A DNA stretch of 6,490 nucleotides, taken from NCBI GenBank assembly GCA_002782365.1, contig PFHP01000024.1, positions 1-6,490 of the forward strand, read 5' to 3'. Of this stretch, positions 5,277 through 6,490 are shown in pieces. Position numbers and translations under genes: made by a program. Under the pieces are notes generated by a model. It was given only the letters and a program-made list of their open reading frames with translations. It was not told the DNA's origin and did not search any database. Position 1 is the stretch's first letter. Every line of letters begins with the position of its first letter. This DNA comes from Candidatus Kuenenbacteria bacterium CG_4_8_14_3_um_filter_39_15 (GTDB lineage: Bacteria; Patescibacteriota; Patescibacteriia; UBA2196; GWA2-42-15).

Positions 5277-5284
5277 AAATCACA

Positions 5285-5350
5285 TACCCCTCCGTCCCCG
5301 CTTGTGCGGGACACCTCCCCTTGCTAAGGGGAGGAGGGATTAGGGGTAGT
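5285..5350 (-). repeat. Structured repeat copy R2 (inner left)
   Basis: A three-way junction is drawn by the sequence: outer stem TACCCC (5285-5290) / GGGGTA (5343-5348) encloses GTCCCCGC-TTGT-GCGGGAC (5294-5312, one bulged C) and a 9-bp hairpin CCTCCCCTT-GCT-AAGGGGAGG (5314-5334). Read on the minus strand it has the same order as R1: TCC-rich hairpin, GGGAC hairpin, then GGAGGGGTAT. It ends eight bases before the DUF559 start codon. Confidence 0.85.
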
Positions 5351-5358
5351 AAATTAGT

Positions 5359-5730
5359 ATGCAATTTATTTTTAATAATCCATTAATAAAAGATAGGCGG
5401 AGATGTATGCGTAATAATCTTACCGAAACAGAGGTAATAATATGGGCGCATATTAAAAATAAAAAACTTGGTTATAAATTTAGAAGACAGTCCAGTATTG
5501 ATAGATATATAGTAGATTTTTATTGTCCAAAAAAGAAATTAGTATTAGAAATAGACGGCGGTCAACATCTGGAAGATAAAAGTATATTATATGACAATAA
5601 AAGGACAGAATATTTAAACTCACTTGGTATTAAAGTATTAAGGATATATAATAATGATGTTTTTGATAATATAGAAGGTGTCATAGATAAAATTAAGTAT
5701 GAATTAGAAAATACCCCTCAGTCCCGCTGA
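5359..5730 (+). CDS. DUF559-domain endonuclease (Vsr/PD-(D/E)XK-like)
   Basis: A 123-residue protein of the DUF559 family, related to Vsr-type and PD-(D/E)XK nucleases. Landmarks: NNLTETEVIIWAHIKNKKLG (19-38), YKFRRQSSIDRYIVDFYCP (39-57) with candidate metal ligand Asp53, LVLEIDGGQH (61-70) with Glu64 and Asp66 as the likely acidic active-site residues, YDNKRTEYLNSLGIKVLRI (78-96), and a final helix after VFDN. The usual family length is about 110-130, so it is complete. The start at 5359 keeps the conserved basic KDRRRCMRNN; a later ATG at 5407 would remove part of it. The last codons and the TGA lie inside repeat R3, so the gene and repeat have evolved together. The cellular role of the family is not established to my knowledge; a role in mobility or repair is inference. 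Confidence 0.9.
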   Translation: MQFIFNNPLIKDRRRCMRNNLTETEVIIWAHIKNKKLGYKFRRQSSIDRYIVDFYCPKKKLVLEIDGGQHLEDKSILYDNKRTEYLNSLGIKVLRIYNNDVFDNIEGVIDKIKYELENTPQSR

Positions 5731-5765
5731 CGCGGGACAGCTCCCCTAAATTAGGGGAGCAGGGA
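5712..5765 (-). repeat. Structured repeat copy R3 (inner right), carries the DUF559 stop codon
   Basis: TACCCCT (5712-5718), hairpin GTCCCGC-TGAC-GCGGGAC (5721-5738), then hairpin GCTCCCCTA-AAT-TAGGGGAGC (5740-5760) followed by AGGGA. Same orientation and order as R2, but the closing GGGGTA arm is lost. The DUF559 stop TGA (5728-5730) lies in the first loop, so the hairpin also ends the transcript region of that gene. Confidence 0.85.
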
Positions 5766-5782
5766 ATAATTCATCCCATCTC

Positions 5783-5858
5783 TCCTCCTAAAATAGTTAG
5801 GAGTAGCCGGTGGCAAGTCCTAACGGGAGCCCCGATGTCAATCGGGACGGGGTGGTAA
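5783..5858 (+). repeat. Structured repeat copy R4 (outer right)
   Basis: CTCCTAA-AATAG-TTAGGAG (5785-5803), the GCCGGTGGC segment, TCCTAA (5818-5823), hairpin CCCGAT-GTCA-ATCGGG (5831-5846), and GGGGTGGTAAATT. The first 43 bases are identical to R1 except T to A at 5805. In the later part R1 and R4 differ in sequence but both keep a hairpin, which suggests structure is conserved. It ends about 25 bases before dnaG. Confidence 0.85.
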
Positions 5859-5883
5859 ATTAGGCAGATTAAGTCCATATTTT

Positions 5884-6490
5884 ATGCTGTCATCAACTGA
5901 AGAAATCAAAGCCAAACTGGACATTGTGGATGTGATTCAGGAGTATTTTCCCTTGAAACAGGCCGGGGTGAATTTTAAAGCCAGGTGTCCGTTTCATGAG
6001 GAAAAAACGCCGTCTTTTATGGTTAACAGGGAGCGGCAGTTTTTTCACTGTTTTGGCTGTCAGGAATCAGGTGATGTCTTTAGTTTTCTGCAGAAAATGG
6101 AAAATATTGAATTTCCAGAGGCACTGAAAATTTTGGCCAATAAAGCAGGGGTGAAGTTGCCGGAATATAATCCGCAGATGGCTAATTTAAAAACAAGGGT
6201 TTTAGAGATGCAGGCAGTGGCCATGGCCTGGTTTCATAATCAATTATTAAATTCAGCAGCCGGTCAGAAAGCTTTGAGTTATCTAAAAGATAAAAGAAAA
6301 TTATCTGCGGCCACGATTGAAGAATGGCAATTGGGTTATGCTTTAGATAGCTGGGATGCCTTGTCCCAATATTTAAAGGGTAAAAATTTTACGCATCAAG
6401 AGATTTTACAAAGTGGTTTAGTCGTGCCCAAAGAGAGGAGTCAGGACTATTACGATCGCTTTCGGGATAGAGTGATGTTTCCCATTGAGG
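5884..6490 (+). CDS. dnaG: DNA primase DnaG (N-terminal part, cut by window edge)
   Basis: DnaG makes the RNA primers for lagging-strand and restart synthesis at the replication fork. The 202 visible residues begin with LSSTEEIKAKLDIVDVIQEY, typical of the family, then the CHC2 zinc-binding domain: Cys35 and His38 (CPFHEEKTPSF), Cys56 and Cys59 (FHCFGCQESGDVFSF). The segment ENIEFPEALKILANKAGVKL (73-92) closes the domain. Residues 185-202 (DYYDRFRDRVMFPIE) begin the RNA polymerase domain; the Toprim part lies outside the window. No strong ribosome-binding site precedes the ATG, and repeat R4 lies 25 bases upstream, so its original promoter may have been displaced. Identification is secure. 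Confidence 0.96.
   Translation, partial: MLSSTEEIKAKLDIVDVIQEYFPLKQAGVNFKARCPFHEEKTPSFMVNRERQFFHCFGCQESGDVFSFLQKMENIEFPEALKILANKAGVKLPEYNPQMANLKTRVLEMQAVAMAWFHNQLLNSAAGQKALSYLKDKRKLSAATIEEWQLGYALDSWDALSQYLKGKNFTHQEILQSGLVVPKERSQDYYDRFRDRVMFPIE

Larger units (their letters stand above)
5199..5858. mobile_element. Candidate mobile unit: DUF559 endonuclease gene bracketed by four structured repeats
   Basis: The region between murB and dnaG consists of a DUF559 gene (5359-5730) flanked on both sides by pairs of GC-rich hairpin repeats. Outer copies R1 and R4 are direct repeats of each other; inner copies R2 and R3 are direct repeats of each other and roughly reverse complements of the outer ones, giving forward, reverse, gene, reverse, forward. 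The element has no transposase; the small endonuclease is the only enzyme present. Mobility is inferred from the repeat layout and the GC contrast with neighbouring genes. Confidence 0.55.

Noticed and set aside
5199..5858. CRISPR array
   Set aside because: Only four copies in mixed orientation, unequal distances and a gene in the centre; no regular spacers.

Overview
The window is A+T-rich bacterial DNA read with the standard code; the visible stops are TAA and TGA. Compact genes, tight spacing, mostly weak ribosome-binding sites, a shrunken PEP-synthase-like gene and a structured-repeat/DUF559 element between murB and dnaG would fit a metagenome-derived Patescibacteria (CPR) genome. That placement is inference; nothing here proves a taxon.

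Left part (1-2949) looks accessory. On the minus strand, running off the left edge, one unbroken frame of at least 444 codons encodes a complete LexA-type repressor (winged HTH, Ala-Gly cleavage site, Ser/Lys peptidase dyad) fused to a DPPY-type DNA methyltransferase. A 244-base divergent control region (1335-1578) follows, with promoter-like elements on both strands, two similar 11-base palindromes and one perfect DnaA-box 9-mer. On the plus strand it faces a tight four-gene operon: three very small HTH proteins of the same layout (73, 57 and 78 aa), then a HEPN/TIGR02391-like protein whose frame breaks by one base exactly at its expected R-N-x(3)-H motif; the missing tail lies in the next frame to 2949. 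The layout (damage-cleavable repressor-methylase, divergent small DNA-binding proteins, putative HEPN RNase) resembles the switch of a mobile element or defence island. This is the most original part of the window.

Middle (2994-5196): a PEP-synthase-like ATP-grasp domain with no phosphohistidine swivel domain, followed directly by an out-of-frame piece that looks like the end of that swivel domain, which points to an internal deletion. Then comes an intact type I MurB (UDP-N-acetylenolpyruvoylglucosamine reductase) of peptidoglycan synthesis.

Right part (5197-6490): between murB and dnaG lies a DUF559 (Vsr/PD-(D/E)XK-like) endonuclease gene flanked on each side by two structured GC-rich repeats. 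All four belong to one family, in the order forward, reverse, gene, reverse, forward, and one supplies the stop codon of the endonuclease gene. The window ends inside dnaG (primase), which retains its zinc-binding domain and the start of its catalytic domain. murB and dnaG are ordinary housekeeping genes; the element between them looks inserted.
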